In this document: positions 1-5,919 of the stretch, piece by piece
Layout of the letters: each line of letters starts with the position of its first letter
How positions within the stretch are numbered: the first letter of the stretch is position 1
Origin: an uncultured Porticoccus sp.
Lineage (GTDB): Bacteria; Pseudomonadota; Gammaproteobacteria; Pseudomonadales; Porticoccaceae
Assembly: GCA_950063125.1 (NCBI GenBank)
Contig: CATLZI010000138.1
Coordinates: 1 to 5,919, forward strand
DNA: 5,919 nt
Direction: 5' to 3'
Made by a program: the position numbers and the translations under genes
Notes under the pieces: model-generated
The model's input: the letters and a program-made list of their open reading frames with translations, nothing else
Database searches by the model: none
Told to the model about the DNA's origin: nothing

Positions 1-21
1 TCTGGCGGGTCCTAAATCTGC

Positions 22-51
22 ATGGCACCACGGGTCTATACAGGCTAAAAT
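22..51 (+). promoter_or_regulatory. Possible sigma70-type promoter for the ETF:ubiquinone oxidoreductase gene
   Basis: A TAAAAT hexamer at 46-51 matches the -10 consensus at 5 of 6 positions. ATGGCA at 22-27 matches the -35 consensus at 4 of 6, with an 18-base spacer. Transcription would start near 58 and give a leader of about 45 bases before the GTG at 104. No operator-like palindrome is evident in 1-103. Hexamer matches of this quality occur by chance, so this is only a candidate, and the real promoter may lie upstream of the window. Confidence 0.3.
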
Positions 52-103
52 TCACACCTTCCCCACACTGGACATGACAGACTGAAACCCTATGGAGAAT
101 GCT

Positions 104-1744
104 GTGGAACGTGAATTTATGGATTACGACATCGTTATTGTCGGGGCCGGGCCAGCGGGCTTATCCGCTGCCTGTCGCTTGAAGCAGATCAACCCCGACC
201 TGTCTGTTGTGGTTCTTGAAAAAGGCTCGGAAGTCGGCGCCCACATTCTTTCGGGTGCCGTCATGGAGCCAACGGCCCTGAATGAACTGTTTCCGGACTG
301 GAAAACGCTCGGCGCACCGCTCATCACAGAGGTTCGTCAGGACAACATTTACGTATTCAACAAAACCCGGGGAATAAAGGTTCCATCCCTGTTTGTGCCT
401 AAAACCATGCACAATGCCGGTAATTACATTGTCAGTCTTGGTAATTTCTGTCGCTGGCTGGCTGAGCAGGCCGAACAGCTTGGCGTAGAGATTTTCCCCG
501 GTTTCGCTGCAGCCGAAGTACTCTACGACGACAAAAATAACGTTCGCGGCGTTGTCACCGGCGACATGGGTGTTGCGGCCGATGGCAGCCATAAAGCGGA
601 CTACACCCCCGGCATGGAACTGCGGGGCAAATACACTTTTTTTGCCGAAGGATGCCGGGGCCACCTTGGCAAACAGCTCATTGAGCAGTTTTCCCTCGAT
701 GACAACGCCCTGCAGCCACAACACTACGGCATCGGCATCAAGGAACTCTGGCAGATACCGCCAGAGAAACATTACCCGGGGCTTGTGGTGCACAGTGCGG
801 GCTGGCCTCTGAGTGAAACAGGCTCCTCGGGCGGCGGCTTTCTATACCATATGGAAGACAATCTCGTCGCGGTCGGCCTGACGATCGACCTCTCCTATTC
901 CAACCCGCATCTCAGTCCATTTGATGAATTCCAGCGCTATAAACAACACCCTGTCATCAGACAATATCTGGAGGGGGGAGAAAGAGTGTCCTACGGTGCT
1001 CGGGCTCTGGTTAAAGGTGGCATGCAATCTCTGCCCAAAATGACCTTCAGTGGTGGGGTTTTGTTGGGAGATAACGCCGGTACGCTCAATTTTGCAAAAA
1101 TCAAGGGTATCCATTGTGCGATGAAAACCGGCATGATCGCTGCAGAAAGTGCTGCAGAGGCCATTGCAAACAACAGGCAACAGGATGAGCTGACGGCCTT
1201 CAACAGCAGCTATCAGTCCAGCTGGGCTTATCAGGAACTGCACAGGCACCGCAATTTTGGCCCCGCACAACACAAATGGGGCAATATTATCGGCTCGGCC
1301 TATGCTTTTATCGATATCAATATTTTCAATGGTCATCTGCCCTGGACACTCACCGATCCCAAACCGGATCATGCCAGGCTCAAGCCAGCCTCGGAGTCAA
1401 AAAAAATTGACTACCCAAAACCGGATAACAGACTCACCTTCGACAAACTGTCCTCGGTATTTATATCCAACACCAATCACGAAGAGGCACAACCCTGTCA
1501 CTTGAAATTGGTAAATCCTGAGATACCGATCAGCCACAATCTGCCTCTCTATGATGAACCTGCTCAGCGCTATTGCCCCGCTGGAGTTTATGAAGTCGTT
1601 GAGGAAGCAGGGGGAGAAAAGCGTTTTCAGATCAATGCACAGAACTGTGTGCACTGTAAAACCTGCGATATCAAGGATCCCAGTCAGAATATTATATGGG
1701 TTACACCCGAGGGTGGCGGCGGACCAAACTACCCGAATATGTAA
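104..1744 (+). CDS. Electron transfer flavoprotein:ubiquinone oxidoreductase (ETF-QO, ETF dehydrogenase)
   Basis: This inner-membrane-associated FAD and 4Fe-4S enzyme takes electrons from reduced electron transfer flavoprotein, which is loaded by acyl-CoA and other dehydrogenases, and reduces ubiquinone. The predicted 546-residue protein starts with a Rossmann FAD motif, GAGPAG at 14-19, and has a second FAD-contacting GD pair at 322-323. The C-terminal ferredoxin-like domain supplies the four cluster cysteines: Cys491 in CPAGVYEV, and Cys515, Cys518 and Cys521 in CVHCKTC. It is full length and ends in the family-typical GGPNYPNM. I prefer the GTG at 104 to the ATG at 92. A GGAG at 94-97 sits six bases before the GTG, nothing Shine-Dalgarno-like precedes the ATG, and remembered Pseudomonas homologues begin MERE, exactly matching the GTG start. 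The ATG reading adds four residues. The etfA and etfB partner genes are not in the window. A TetR-type regulator gene lies convergently downstream. Confidence 0.96.
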   Translation: MEREFMDYDIVIVGAGPAGLSAACRLKQINPDLSVVVLEKGSEVGAHILSGAVMEPTALNELFPDWKTLGAPLITEVRQDNIYVFNKTRGIKVPSLFVPKTMHNAGNYIVSLGNFCRWLAEQAEQLGVEIFPGFAAAEVLYDDKNNVRGVVTGDMGVAADGSHKADYTPGMELRGKYTFFAEGCRGHLGKQLIEQFSLDDNALQPQHYGIGIKELWQIPPEKHYPGLVVHSAGWPLSETGSSGGGFLYHMEDNLVAVGLTIDLSYSNPHLSPFDEFQRYKQHPVIRQYLEGGERVSYGARALVKGGMQSLPKMTFSGGVLLGDNAGTLNFAKIKGIHCAMKTGMIAAESAAEAIANNRQQDELTAFNSSYQSSWAYQELHRHRNFGPAQHKWGNIIGSAYAFIDINIFNGHLPWTLTDPKPDHARLKPASESKKIDYPKPDNRLTFDKLSSVFISNTNHEEAQPCHLKLVNPEIPISHNLPLYDEPAQRYCPAGVYEVVEEAGGEKRFQINAQNCVHCKTCDIKDPSQNIIWVTPEGGGGPNYPNM

Positions 1745-1774
1745 ATATAAATCAAGTAGTTATCTGGTGAAGTT

Positions 1775-1795
1775 AATCAATTATCTTGATTTTTA
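1775..1795 (+). terminator. Weak candidate terminator after the ETF-QO gene
   Basis: AATCAA at 1775-1780 can pair with TTGATT at 1786-1791 around a five-base loop, followed by a short T run ending at 1794. A longer alternative pairs 1749-1756 with 1785-1792 across a large loop. The stem is only six AT-rich pairs, so it would be an inefficient intrinsic terminator. The rest of the 106-base gap, 1745-1850, holds nothing else I can name. Confidence 0.3.
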
Positions 1796-1850
1796 TGACC
1801 ACAGGACAGGGACAGTTGTTACCCTGGAGTTGCATAGGCTTGTGCCGCAC

Positions 1851-2564
1851 CTATATAGAATGATGGATCTCGGCCCGACTGGCATTAGCACTTGAACTGG
1901 CAATTTTGTCGTCGCGCAATTGCCCGCGATTACCCATGGTGATACCAATGTTACCTATGAAGTTCAAAAAGTCTTGCTTGTCTTCTACCGCCACGCCATA
2001 ACTAATATTGAAATACGCCTCCACTGCACCCTGAGCGAGGGCCCAGCAGGCCATGTAATGATAATGAGGCGGGACATCTTCAAGCACACCCTTTTCTATA
2101 AGCTTGGCAAGCATGGAATGCAGCGCATCCACATTGGAGCGTCGCAAGGCATGCAGTTCGTCCATTTTATCAACCACTTCATGATTGTCATGGAGCCGGA
2201 CTTCCAGCAATTGCACCAGACGATCCAGTGATGGGTCAGCCAGACGGGCCTGAAAATAGGAACGAGCAGCAGCCCCGGGGTCACCCGCTTCGGCAGCCTC
2301 AATCCCCTGGCGCAGGTTTTCTGTGATATGGCGCTCATAATCGAGCACTATACGCATCAGGATTTCTGTTTTGGTGAGGAAGTGTTTGTAAATAGTCCCT
2401 TTACCGACACCGGCTTCACGGGAAATGGCGGACACGGTCACCTTGTCAACGCCGTCCCTGATAAGCAGACACAGTGCCTTCTCAATAATCGTTTCCTCGC
2501 GTTCCAGGAAACGCTTTTTCTTTGCACGAATTTTTTCAGTGCTATCGGAGATTGATCGTGGCAT
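1851..2564 (-). CDS. TetR/AcrR-family transcriptional regulator, target unknown
   Basis: The product is a 237-residue, probably dimeric DNA-binding regulator. After a basic N-terminus rich in Arg and Lys (about residues 11-22), the TetR N-domain runs from about 23 to 69. Its helix-turn-helix is clear at about 42-62, with the hallmark AGVGKGTIYKHF at 51-62. The remaining about 165 residues form the divergent ligand-binding and dimer domain, which gives no hint of the effector. The frame stays open back to a TTG at 2618. I choose the ATG at 2564 (MPRSIS) because the likely promoter and operator lie between the two codons, and the TTG start would add 18 residues with no family-like features. The ribosome site before 2564 is weak. 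The gene is convergent with ETF-QO and divergent from tRNA-Pro. Control of ETF or fatty-acid genes is conceivable but unsupported; autoregulation is better supported by the upstream palindrome. Confidence 0.93.
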   Translation of the reverse strand: MPRSISDSTEKIRAKKKRFLEREETIIEKALCLLIRDGVDKVTVSAISREAGVGKGTIYKHFLTKTEILMRIVLDYERHITENLRQGIEAAEAGDPGAAARSYFQARLADPSLDRLVQLLEVRLHDNHEVVDKMDELHALRRSNVDALHSMLAKLIEKGVLEDVPPHYHYMACWALAQGAVEAYFNISYGVAVEDKQDFLNFIGNIGITMGNRGQLRDDKIASSSANASRAEIHHSI

Positions 2565-2589
2565 CAGATACTCTAGGGGGATTTGCCAG

Positions 2590-2606
2590 CGGACGATGAT
2601 TGTCCG
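2590..2606. promoter_or_regulatory. Candidate TetR-family operator (17-bp inverted repeat)
   Basis: CGGAC at 2590-2594 and GTCCG at 2602-2606 are perfect inverted arms around a seven-base centre. Two of the three centre pairs are also symmetric, so 16 of 17 positions fit a palindrome. It lies 26 bases upstream of the tetR ATG and covers the proposed -10 box of that gene. Size, symmetry and position are those expected of an autoregulatory TetR-family operator. Binding is inferred only. Confidence 0.55.
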
Positions 2607-2628
2607 ATGAAAACTCAAATACTGTCAA
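2599..2628 (-). promoter_or_regulatory. Likely promoter of the tetR-family gene
   Basis: On the minus strand a perfect TTGACA (2628 down to 2623) is followed after 18 bases by GACAAT (2604 down to 2599), which matches the -10 consensus at 4 of 6 positions. Transcription would begin near 2592 and leave a leader of about 28 bases before the ATG at 2564. That placement excludes the upstream TTG start at 2618. The -10 box lies inside the 2590-2606 palindrome, so a bound dimer would block RNA polymerase. Confidence 0.5.
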
Positions 2629-2670
2629 TGGTCACACTAGTGAACCCGGTCAAGAGCACCCGGCGAGCCG

Positions 2671-2698
2671 TGGACTCTTCAATTGAGAATGATATAAT
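2671..2698 (+). promoter_or_regulatory. Promoter of the tRNA-Pro gene, with GC-rich discriminator
   Basis: A perfect TATAAT lies at 2693-2698. TGGACT at 2671-2676 matches the -35 consensus at 4 of 6 positions with a 16-base spacer. The bases right after the -10 box are GCGCGCC, a GC-rich discriminator of the kind that makes stable-RNA promoters sensitive to ppGpp and growth rate. Transcription would start a few bases before the mature tRNA 5' end at 2708, so the 5' leader is very short. Stringent control is inferred from the discriminator and from known tRNA promoters. Confidence 0.65.
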
Positions 2699-2707
2699 GC
2701 GCGCCGC

Positions 2708-2784
2708 CGGTGTGTAGCGCAGCCTGGTAGCGCACTTCCTTCGGGAGGAAGGGGTCGGAGGTTCGAATCCTCTCACACCGACCA
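2708..2784 (+). tRNA. tRNA-Pro, anticodon CGG
   Basis: The 77-base gene folds into a complete cloverleaf. The acceptor arms CGGTGTG (2708-2714) and CACACCG (2774-2780) pair perfectly. The D stem is GCGC/GCGC, and the anticodon stem is CTTCC (2735-2739) with GGAAG (2747-2751). The loop TTCGGGA at 2740-2746 puts CGG at 2742-2744, which reads CCG proline codons. The T arm carries the usual TTCGAAT loop. Discriminator A2781 and an encoded CCA (2782-2784) complete the end. The sequence closely resembles E. coli proK and differs mainly by compensated pairs in the stems. It is a single-gene unit with its own promoter and terminator. Confidence 0.98.
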
Positions 2785-2790
2785 ATTATT

Positions 2791-2815
2791 AAACCCACGT
2801 TCTCGTGGGTTTTTT
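2791..2815 (+). terminator. Rho-independent terminator of tRNA-Pro, probably bidirectional
   Basis: AAACCCACG at 2791-2799 pairs with CGTGGGTTT at 2804-2812 around the loop TTCT. The nine-pair stem is followed by a T run ending at 2815, six bases after the CCA end of the tRNA. Read on the minus strand, the same GC-rich stem is followed by TTTAATAATT, so it can also stop transcripts coming from the small gene whose stop codon is at 2837-2839. Confidence 0.9.
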
Positions 2816-2836
2816 GTTGCTCCCGGCGTCCAGTAA

Positions 2837-3118
2837 TCAATTCGTGTCTTCTTTAAATAATTCAGGGTCGCTGTAACGGTTTTCAGGTTGATAGCTACCG
2901 TAGGTGCCTAATAAATCGCCCCAGTTGCTGCTACCAGCACAATGAAAGTAGCGCAGTTTCTCCGCCATTGCCGCTTCTCGACACCGGTCAGCCGTCAGAA
3001 ACTGGCTGCCCTCTAATGTAAAGGTTTCATCAAACGGGCTATCCTTGACCAGTAGATCATAGGTAGGATAAAACAGATAGACACCAACCAGGATCATAAT
3101 CACTATAACGGATTTCAT
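2837..3118 (-). CDS. Small hypothetical protein with N-terminal membrane segment
   Basis: I do not recognise this 93-residue protein. It begins with Lys2 followed by an uninterrupted hydrophobic stretch at about residues 3-17, either an uncleaved membrane anchor or a signal peptide. There is no lipobox cysteine. The remaining about 70 residues are polar and acidic at the end, and contain exactly two cysteines (in DRCREAA and FHCAGSS) that could form a disulfide in the periplasm. Two ATGs are available, at 3124 and 3118. I prefer 3118 because the GGGAG at 3127-3131 is eight bases from it but only two from the first ATG. The longer reading adds two residues. The gene lies 51 bases after the MFS transporter stop on the same strand and is probably the last gene of that transcript. 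Its plausible length, signal-like start and good ribosome site make it likely to be real. Confidence 0.75.
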   Translation of the reverse strand: MKSVIVIMILVGVYLFYPTYDLLVKDSPFDETFTLEGSQFLTADRCREAAMAEKLRYFHCAGSSNWGDLLGTYGSYQPENRYSDPELFKEDTN

Positions 3119-3140
3119 TGACATCTCTCCCGAGTCCCTG

Positions 3141-3154
3141 CATACAAAGGTATG
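3141..3154. repeat. Short inverted repeat ahead of the small gene
   Basis: CATAC (3141-3145) and GTATG (3150-3154) flank a four-base AAAG centre. They lie in the 51-base gap between the transporter stop and the ribosome site of the small downstream gene. The element could form a five-pair RNA hairpin or be a protein site. The stem is short, AT-rich and lacks a following T run, so it is not an evident terminator, and a chance occurrence is possible. Confidence 0.3.
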
Positions 3155-3169
3155 ATAGCTCTGAAAATA

Positions 3170-4318
3170 TCAAAGACGGGCATCCTTCAGGCGGAACCAA
3201 ATCACAAAGCTGGCCAGAAGACAGGACAGCGAACCCAACTGGAAAGCCATCAGCGGACTGAAATCCCATATTAGGCCCCCTGCCCCGGAGCCGACAGCAC
3301 CGCCAAACCCCAGACAGAACGCACTGTACAGAGCCTGGGCCTTACCCTGATTACCTGCTTCAAACAGGCGGCGTATGCAATCAATACCCGCTGCATGATA
3401 GGCCCCAAAGGTCAACGCATGACAAACCTGTGCAAGCACCAATATCACGGGTTGTTCGGGAAAGTAGCCTATCAATAGCCAGCGCAATGTGGCGACCAAC
3501 AGGCAACTGATCATAATTATACGCACACCAAAACGTGGTAAAAGACGGTGCATGATGACAAACAGAAACACCTCGGCAACAACACCCACTGACCAAAAGA
3601 TACCGATCTCACTCCTGCTGTAATTGTGAGACTCCATGTAAATACTGAAAAAACTGTAATAGATACCATGGGACAGCTGCATCAGCATGCCTGCCACAAA
3701 AAAAGCCACCACAACAGGTTGTTTCAAGACTGAAGCAAATGTCTGCGAGACGACTTCGAACTGTCGATAGGCAGGCGTGGGCACAGCGAGGCTGGACAGA
3801 AAAATCCCTACCAGCAACAGCAGACCGATGACGGGCAATGTGTCGATGCTGTATCTGTCGAACCAGGCACCACTGCCCAACACAAACACAATAAAGCCAA
3901 CAGAACCCCACACCCGGATACGACTGTAGTTTTCTGGTCGTTGATGTAAAAAACTGGTGGTTACCACCTCTTGCTGGGGCAACACTGCATTCCAGAAAAA
4001 ACTGTATCCAGCCATCACCAATGTAATGGCCCAGAAGCCCTGGTCAATAAAAATACCGGCAAAACACAGACAGGCCAGCAATGCACCCACACGAATAATG
4101 GCCAGCCGCTCACCGGTATAATCGGCAATCCAGGCCCAGATATTTGGCGCAATCACCTTGGTGGCCATCGGAATAGCCAGTAAAAAGCCTATCTCGGTAG
4201 CCGTGTAGCCAAGCGACTGTAGATATAGGGACCAATAGGGAAACAGCGCACCCAACAGGCCAAAGAAACAAAAATAGAACGCAGACAACCGCCAGTATGG
4301 AACTGTCTCGTGAGTCAC
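3170..4318 (-). CDS. MFS transporter of the HcaT (3-phenylpropionate transporter)-like family
   Basis: This is an inner-membrane transporter of 382 residues with about twelve hydrophobic segments (roughly 11-33, 41-62, 72-90, 95-114, 134-152, 161-179, 201-223, 238-257, 266-284, 288-308, 329-350 and 356-376). Several stretches match remembered E. coli HcaT: LFPYWSLYL at 25-33, RVWGSVGF at 135-142, FWSVGVVAEV at 241-250 and HALTF at 300-304. This places it in the MFS_1-like/LacY-related group. HcaT imports 3-phenylpropionate, but the substrate here cannot be read from sequence. The GTG at 4318 is the only usual start compatible with the first helix. No Shine-Dalgarno motif precedes it, and the aroC stop is 15 bases upstream in the same frame, so translation is probably coupled to aroC. 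A Pseudomonas MFS gene occupies the same place beside aroC. Confidence 0.9.
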   Translation of the reverse strand: MTHETVPYWRLSAFYFCFFGLLGALFPYWSLYLQSLGYTATEIGFLLAIPMATKVIAPNIWAWIADYTGERLAIIRVGALLACLCFAGIFIDQGFWAITLVMAGYSFFWNAVLPQQEVVTTSFLHQRPENYSRIRVWGSVGFIVFVLGSGAWFDRYSIDTLPVIGLLLLVGIFLSSLAVPTPAYRQFEVVSQTFASVLKQPVVVAFFVAGMLMQLSHGIYYSFFSIYMESHNYSRSEIGIFWSVGVVAEVFLFVIMHRLLPRFGVRIIMISCLLVATLRWLLIGYFPEQPVILVLAQVCHALTFGAYHAAGIDCIRRLFEAGNQGKAQALYSAFCLGFGGAVGSGAGGLIWDFSPLMAFQLGSLSCLLASFVIWFRLKDARL

Positions 4319-4333
4319 AAAGAAAACAGTTGT

Positions 4334-5437
4334 CTAACTGCCAGTGCTGGCAGGGATTGGTGGCAGACCGCTACTCACATGGATATTCTGGGCACGATGA
4401 CGCAACAGGTGGTCCATCAGAGTAATTGCGAGCATAGCCTCAGCAATCGGCGTGGCACGAATACCCACGCAGGGATCATGTCTTCCAGTGGTCACAACAT
4501 CAATCGCATTGCCATTGATATCCACTGAACGGCCGGGAACCCGCAAGCTGCTGGTCGGCTTTAACGCCAGATGAGCAACGATATTCTGACCCGAGGAAAT
4601 ACCACCCAGCACACCTCCGGCATGGTTGGACAGAAAGCCCTCGGGGGTGATTTCATCGCGATGATCGGTACCTCGCTGGGCAACCGAATCAAATCCAGCA
4701 CCGATTTCAACACCTTTAACGGCATTGATACTCATCAGACCATGGGCGATCTCCGCATCAAGCCGGTCAAACACTGGCTCACCCAGGCCCGGGGGGACAC
4801 CAGTGGCAATGACGGTGATTTTTGCACCAACAGAGTCACCCTCCTTGAGCAGCTGCTGCATGTAAGTTTCCATTTCCGGAACCTTGTCGGGATCGGGGCA
4901 AAAGAAGGGGTTATTTTCTATCTCATCCAAGAAAACCTTCTCGGCTTTGATCGGACCCAGTTGTGAGAGGTATCCACGAATCGTTATGCCGGCAACTTCT
5001 CTCAAATATTTTTTGGCAATCGCGCCAGCCGCGACGCGCATGGCGGTTTCGCGTGCAGACGACCGACCACCACCACGGTAATCCCGAATACCATATTTCT
5101 GAAAATAGGTGTAATCAGCGTGCGCCGGCCGAAACTGATCCTTGATATTGGAATAATCCTTAGAGCGTTGGTCAGTATTCTCAATAATTAATCCGATCGG
5201 GGTTCCAGTCGTCCTGCCCTCAAATGTGCCCGACAGGATTTTCACCTGATCACCTTCACGACGCTGCGTGGTATAGCGTGATTGGCCCGGTTTGCGCCGG
5301 TCCAGGTCGCGCTGCATGTCCTGTTCGGTTAAACACAGTCCGGGGGGACAGCCATCGACGATGCAACCCAGGGCAGCACCATGGCTTTCACCGAAGGTGG
5401 TCACGGTAAACAGCTTGCCAATGGTATTGCCAGACAT
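4334..5437 (-). CDS. aroC: Chorismate synthase
   Basis: This cytoplasmic enzyme converts 5-enolpyruvylshikimate-3-phosphate to chorismate with release of phosphate. It needs reduced FMN and performs the last shared step before Phe, Tyr, Trp, folate and quinone synthesis. The 367-residue product shows all three family signatures: GESHG at 16-20, [18 protein letters not shown] at 122-139 and [14 protein letters not shown] at 318-331. Both conserved active-site histidines are present (His19, His106). It is near identical in layout to E. coli AroC, but its C-terminal tail after RAQN is several residues longer and unlike it. The frame is open back to 5512, but the ATG at 5437 gives [10 protein letters not shown], the universal start of the family. 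A modest GGAA lies seven bases before it. It stands 113 bases after prmB and just before the MFS gene, and all three are probably co-transcribed. Confidence 0.98.
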   Translation of the reverse strand: MSGNTIGKLFTVTTFGESHGAALGCIVDGCPPGLCLTEQDMQRDLDRRKPGQSRYTTQRREGDQVKILSGTFEGRTTGTPIGLIIENTDQRSKDYSNIKDQFRPAHADYTYFQKYGIRDYRGGGRSSARETAMRVAAGAIAKKYLREVAGITIRGYLSQLGPIKAEKVFLDEIENNPFFCPDPDKVPEMETYMQQLLKEGDSVGAKITVIATGVPPGLGEPVFDRLDAEIAHGLMSINAVKGVEIGAGFDSVAQRGTDHRDEITPEGFLSNHAGGVLGGISSGQNIVAHLALKPTSSLRVPGRSVDINGNAIDVVTTGRHDPCVGIRATPIAEAMLAITLMDHLLRHRAQNIHVSSGLPPIPASTGS

Positions 5438-5550
5438 AGGATTTTCCAGGTTATCGGTTCGTAAGAATGCCCGTATCAACTCTCCTGAGGACAAGAGATA
5501 CAAAGGCAGCAAGAAAAGAATTTTATACGATCAGCTTTACTCTGTCGTGG
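5438..5550 (-). promoter_or_regulatory. prmB-aroC spacer with a tentative internal promoter
   Basis: The 113-base gap could carry an aroC promoter. On the minus strand TTGATA (5479 down to 5474) and GATAAC (5455 down to 5450) are 18 bases apart, matching the consensus hexamers at 5 and 4 of 6 positions. The start point would fall only a few bases before the aroC ATG and leave almost no leader, which weakens the case. No terminator hairpin after prmB is visible, so read-through from prmB is likely. Confidence 0.2.
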
Positions 5551-5919
5551 TTAGTCGATGTCCAACGACAAACGATGTGCACGTAGCTGTTGTGTGGTCA
5601 ACAAAAAAACCCCATGACCACCGCGCTCAAAGTCTATCCAGAGGAATGATATGGCCGGAAATGCATCCTCGAGAGCCAGCCATGAATTGCCCACCTCAAC
5701 GATAAGAGAACCTTCCTCCGTGAGATAATCCAGTGCCTCATTAATCAGACGGCGAGTAAAATCCAGACCATCAATCCCTGAAGCTAGCCCGATAGCCGGT
5801 TCGTGCAGAAACTCACTGGGCATGTCTGCGAGATCCTCTGCATCCACATAGGGAGGGTTCGCAACGATCAGATCAAAACGTTGCCCGCAGAGACCGGCAA
5901 ACAGATCTGATTCTGCAAT
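5551..5919 (-). CDS. prmB: Ribosomal protein L3 N5-glutamine methyltransferase PrmB, C-terminal part
   Basis: PrmB transfers a methyl group from S-adenosylmethionine to a glutamine of ribosomal protein L3 (uL3) and assists large-subunit assembly. Only the last 122 codons are in the window; the start lies beyond 5919. The fragment runs from ESDLF through the catalytic NPPY motif (fragment residues 21-24), which binds the target glutamine side chain, to a TAA stop at 5551-5553. The continuation [14 protein letters not shown] and the later HEP.IGLASG.DGL, EVGNS and GGHGVF segments match E. coli PrmB and not the paralogue PrmC/HemK. The GTG at 5847 lies inside the conserved motif and is not the start. 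The gene precedes aroC on the same strand, as it does in many gammaproteobacteria. Confidence 0.95.
   Translation of the reverse strand: MAESDLFAGLCGQRFDLIVANPPYVDAEDLADMPSEFLHEPAIGLASGIDGLDFTRRLINEALDYLTEEGSLIVEVGNSWLALEDAFPAISFLWIDFERGGHGVFLLTTQQLRAHRLSLDID

Noticed and set aside
161..1372. Long open frames on the minus strand within the ETF-QO gene (161-793, 842-1372)
   Set aside because: They lie opposite a fully conserved coding gene, have no recognisable domains or plausible ribosome sites, and are shadow frames.
1804..1815. Tandem GGACAG units after ETF-QO
   Set aside because: Two six-base copies are too short to separate from chance.
2565..2618. Longer tetR reading from the TTG at 2618
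   Set aside because: It would place the probable promoter and operator inside the coding region and add 18 residues without TetR-like features. The ATG at 2564 gives a normal N-terminus.
2635..2642. CACTAGTG palindrome upstream of tetR as a second operator
   Set aside because: Only eight bases are symmetric, the flanks do not extend it, and it does not resemble the 2590-2606 palindrome.
2708..2815. tRNA-Pro as an integration (att) site of a genomic island
   Set aside because: No integrase gene and no direct repeat of the tRNA 3' end was seen in the flanking sequence. The neighbours are housekeeping genes.
5438..5512. N-terminal extension of aroC, including an AGGAG at 5482-5486 before an in-frame TTG at 5479
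   Set aside because: The AGGAG is only two bases from the TTG, and chorismate synthases begin at MxGNTIGxLF, which matches the ATG at 5437.
4571..5705. Plus-strand open frames opposite aroC and prmB (4571-4966, 5292-5705)
   Set aside because: They are antisense shadows of strongly conserved genes and encode no recognisable protein.

Overview
The window looks like an ordinary chromosomal stretch from a gammaproteobacterium. The chorismate synthase and the PrmB fragment closely resemble Escherichia coli AroC and PrmB. The first gene resembles Pseudomonas-type electron-transfer-flavoprotein:ubiquinone oxidoreductase over its whole length, and the order prmB-aroC-MFS transporter is, from memory, also the Pseudomonas arrangement. 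Base composition looks balanced and there is no mobile element, prophage or CRISPR array. The genus cannot be fixed from this sequence.

Layout. Positions 1-103 hold a leader with a tentative promoter. A complete ETF:ubiquinone oxidoreductase gene follows on the + strand (104-1744, GTG start preferred). After a 106-base gap with a weak hairpin, a TetR-family regulator gene runs convergently on the - strand (2564 down to 1851). Its upstream region carries a consensus -35 box and a near-perfect 17-bp palindrome that covers the likely -10 box, which suggests autoregulation. A tRNA-Pro(CGG) gene (2708-2784) lies divergent to tetR, with its own TATAAT box and GC-rich discriminator, and ends in a strong intrinsic terminator (2791-2815).

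The rest is a - strand run read right to left: the 3' part of prmB (ribosomal protein L3 glutamine methyltransferase, cut by the window edge), aroC (chorismate synthase), an HcaT-like MFS transporter that starts 15 bases after the aroC stop, and a small membrane-anchored or secreted protein of unknown function. This run meets the tRNA unit at the shared hairpin, which can plausibly terminate transcription from both sides.

Functionally these are housekeeping genes: electron entry into the quinone pool from acyl-CoA and related dehydrogenases, the last step of the shikimate pathway, ribosome modification and a proline tRNA. I found no convincing undescribed system. The points most worth a second look are the tetR operator/promoter overlap, the single in-frame amber codon between aroC and the transporter, and the uncharacterised small protein.
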